Source of the DNA: JBEKCP01 sp050014815
GTDB taxonomy: Bacteria; Planctomycetota; Planctomycetia; Pirellulales; Thermoguttaceae
DNA: 5,986 nucleotides
NCBI GenBank assembly: GCA_050014815.1
Contig: JBEKCP010000664.1
Coordinates: 1-5,986, forward strand
Direction of reading: 5' to 3'
Shown: positions 5,848 to 5,986 of the stretch, piece by piece
Numbering within the stretch: position 1 is the stretch's first letter
Layout of the letters: every line of letters begins with the position of its first letter
Program-made: the position numbers and the translations under genes
Notes under the pieces: model-generated
Databases searched by the model: none
What the model saw: the letters and a program-made list of their open reading frames with translations, nothing else
What the model was told of the DNA's origin: nothing

Positions 5848-5986
5848 GTGGGAATGCTCGATCTACTGACACTGGCGGTCTTCCTCTTCGTCCTGAGCCT
5901 GGTGTGGCTCCTGGCGGGCCGCATGCTCAGGCCGCGGGCCGCGCCGGCGGGGCTGTTCCCTCCGGGGGGCGCGATGGGCCAGCCGG
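5848..5986 (+). CDS. Putative TadC, N-terminal fragment (3' partial)
   Basis: An open frame of 46 complete codons runs off the right edge. It begins MGMLDLLTLAVFLFVLSLVW, a single hydrophobic segment of about residues 3-23. A basic boundary follows (GRMLRPRAA) and then a Pro/Gly/Ala-rich cytoplasmic-looking stretch. The start is GTG 5848 by its Shine-Dalgarno site; ATG 5854 in the same frame is the alternative. A second T2SSF-domain protein, TadC, normally follows tadB, and an N-terminal membrane anchor before a soluble region fits that. The T2SSF domain itself would lie outside the window, so the name rests on gene order alone. The gap of 187 bases from tadB is unusually long for a pair that is commonly tightly spaced, and it is filled by repeats. 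Confidence 0.7.
   Translation, partial: MGMLDLLTLAVFLFVLSLVWLLAGRMLRPRAAPAGLFPPGGAMGQP

Overview
This window carries part of a tad (tight adherence, Flp-type pilus) gene cluster, all on the + strand. The genes run: prepilin peptidase (5' end cut off), a TadE-like pseudopilin, CpaB/RcpC, a TadG-like protein with an apparent frameshift, the TadA/CpaF ATPase, the TadB inner-membrane platform protein, and the first 46 codons of a further membrane protein that by position should be TadC. The DNA is very GC-rich except for two short AT-rich repeat tracts. The high GC, the GATTTG-type extragenic repeats and the style of the TadE and CpaB proteins suggest a planctomycete (Pirellulales-like). That is an inference from pattern memory, not a database result.

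Layout. 2-535: prepilin peptidase. 541-617: AT-rich repeat tract that must also hold the start of the TadE-like gene (588-1031, start uncertain). 1038-1122: a compound palindrome, with a 16-bp outer inverted repeat around a REP-like inner palindrome. 1146-2207: cpaB. 2223-3360: tadG-like, whose reading frame changes at a CCCC run (2889-2892). 3364-4728: tadA, overlapping tadB (4725-5660) by ATGA. 5661-5722: seven perfect copies of an 8-mer, telomere-like and G-quadruplex-prone. 5723-5827: three tandem 35-bp units, each a strong hairpin. 5848-end: start of the putative tadC.

How the genes work together. The peptidase matures Flp pilin and pseudopilins (TadE and possibly TadG types). TadA is the cytoplasmic ATPase that powers assembly on the TadB/TadC membrane platform. 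CpaB is a periplasmic or envelope component linked to the outer-membrane secretin. The Flp pilin, secretin (RcpA/CpaC) and TadZ/CpaE genes are not in the window. The last two would normally lie between cpaB and tadA, where this cluster has the TadG-like gene.

The protein-coding content is a recognisable pilus system and I do not claim a new one. The less ordinary material lies in the gaps: three of the longer intergenic gaps are each filled by a different structured repeat. The other notable points are the frameshift in the TadG-like gene and the unusual gene order.
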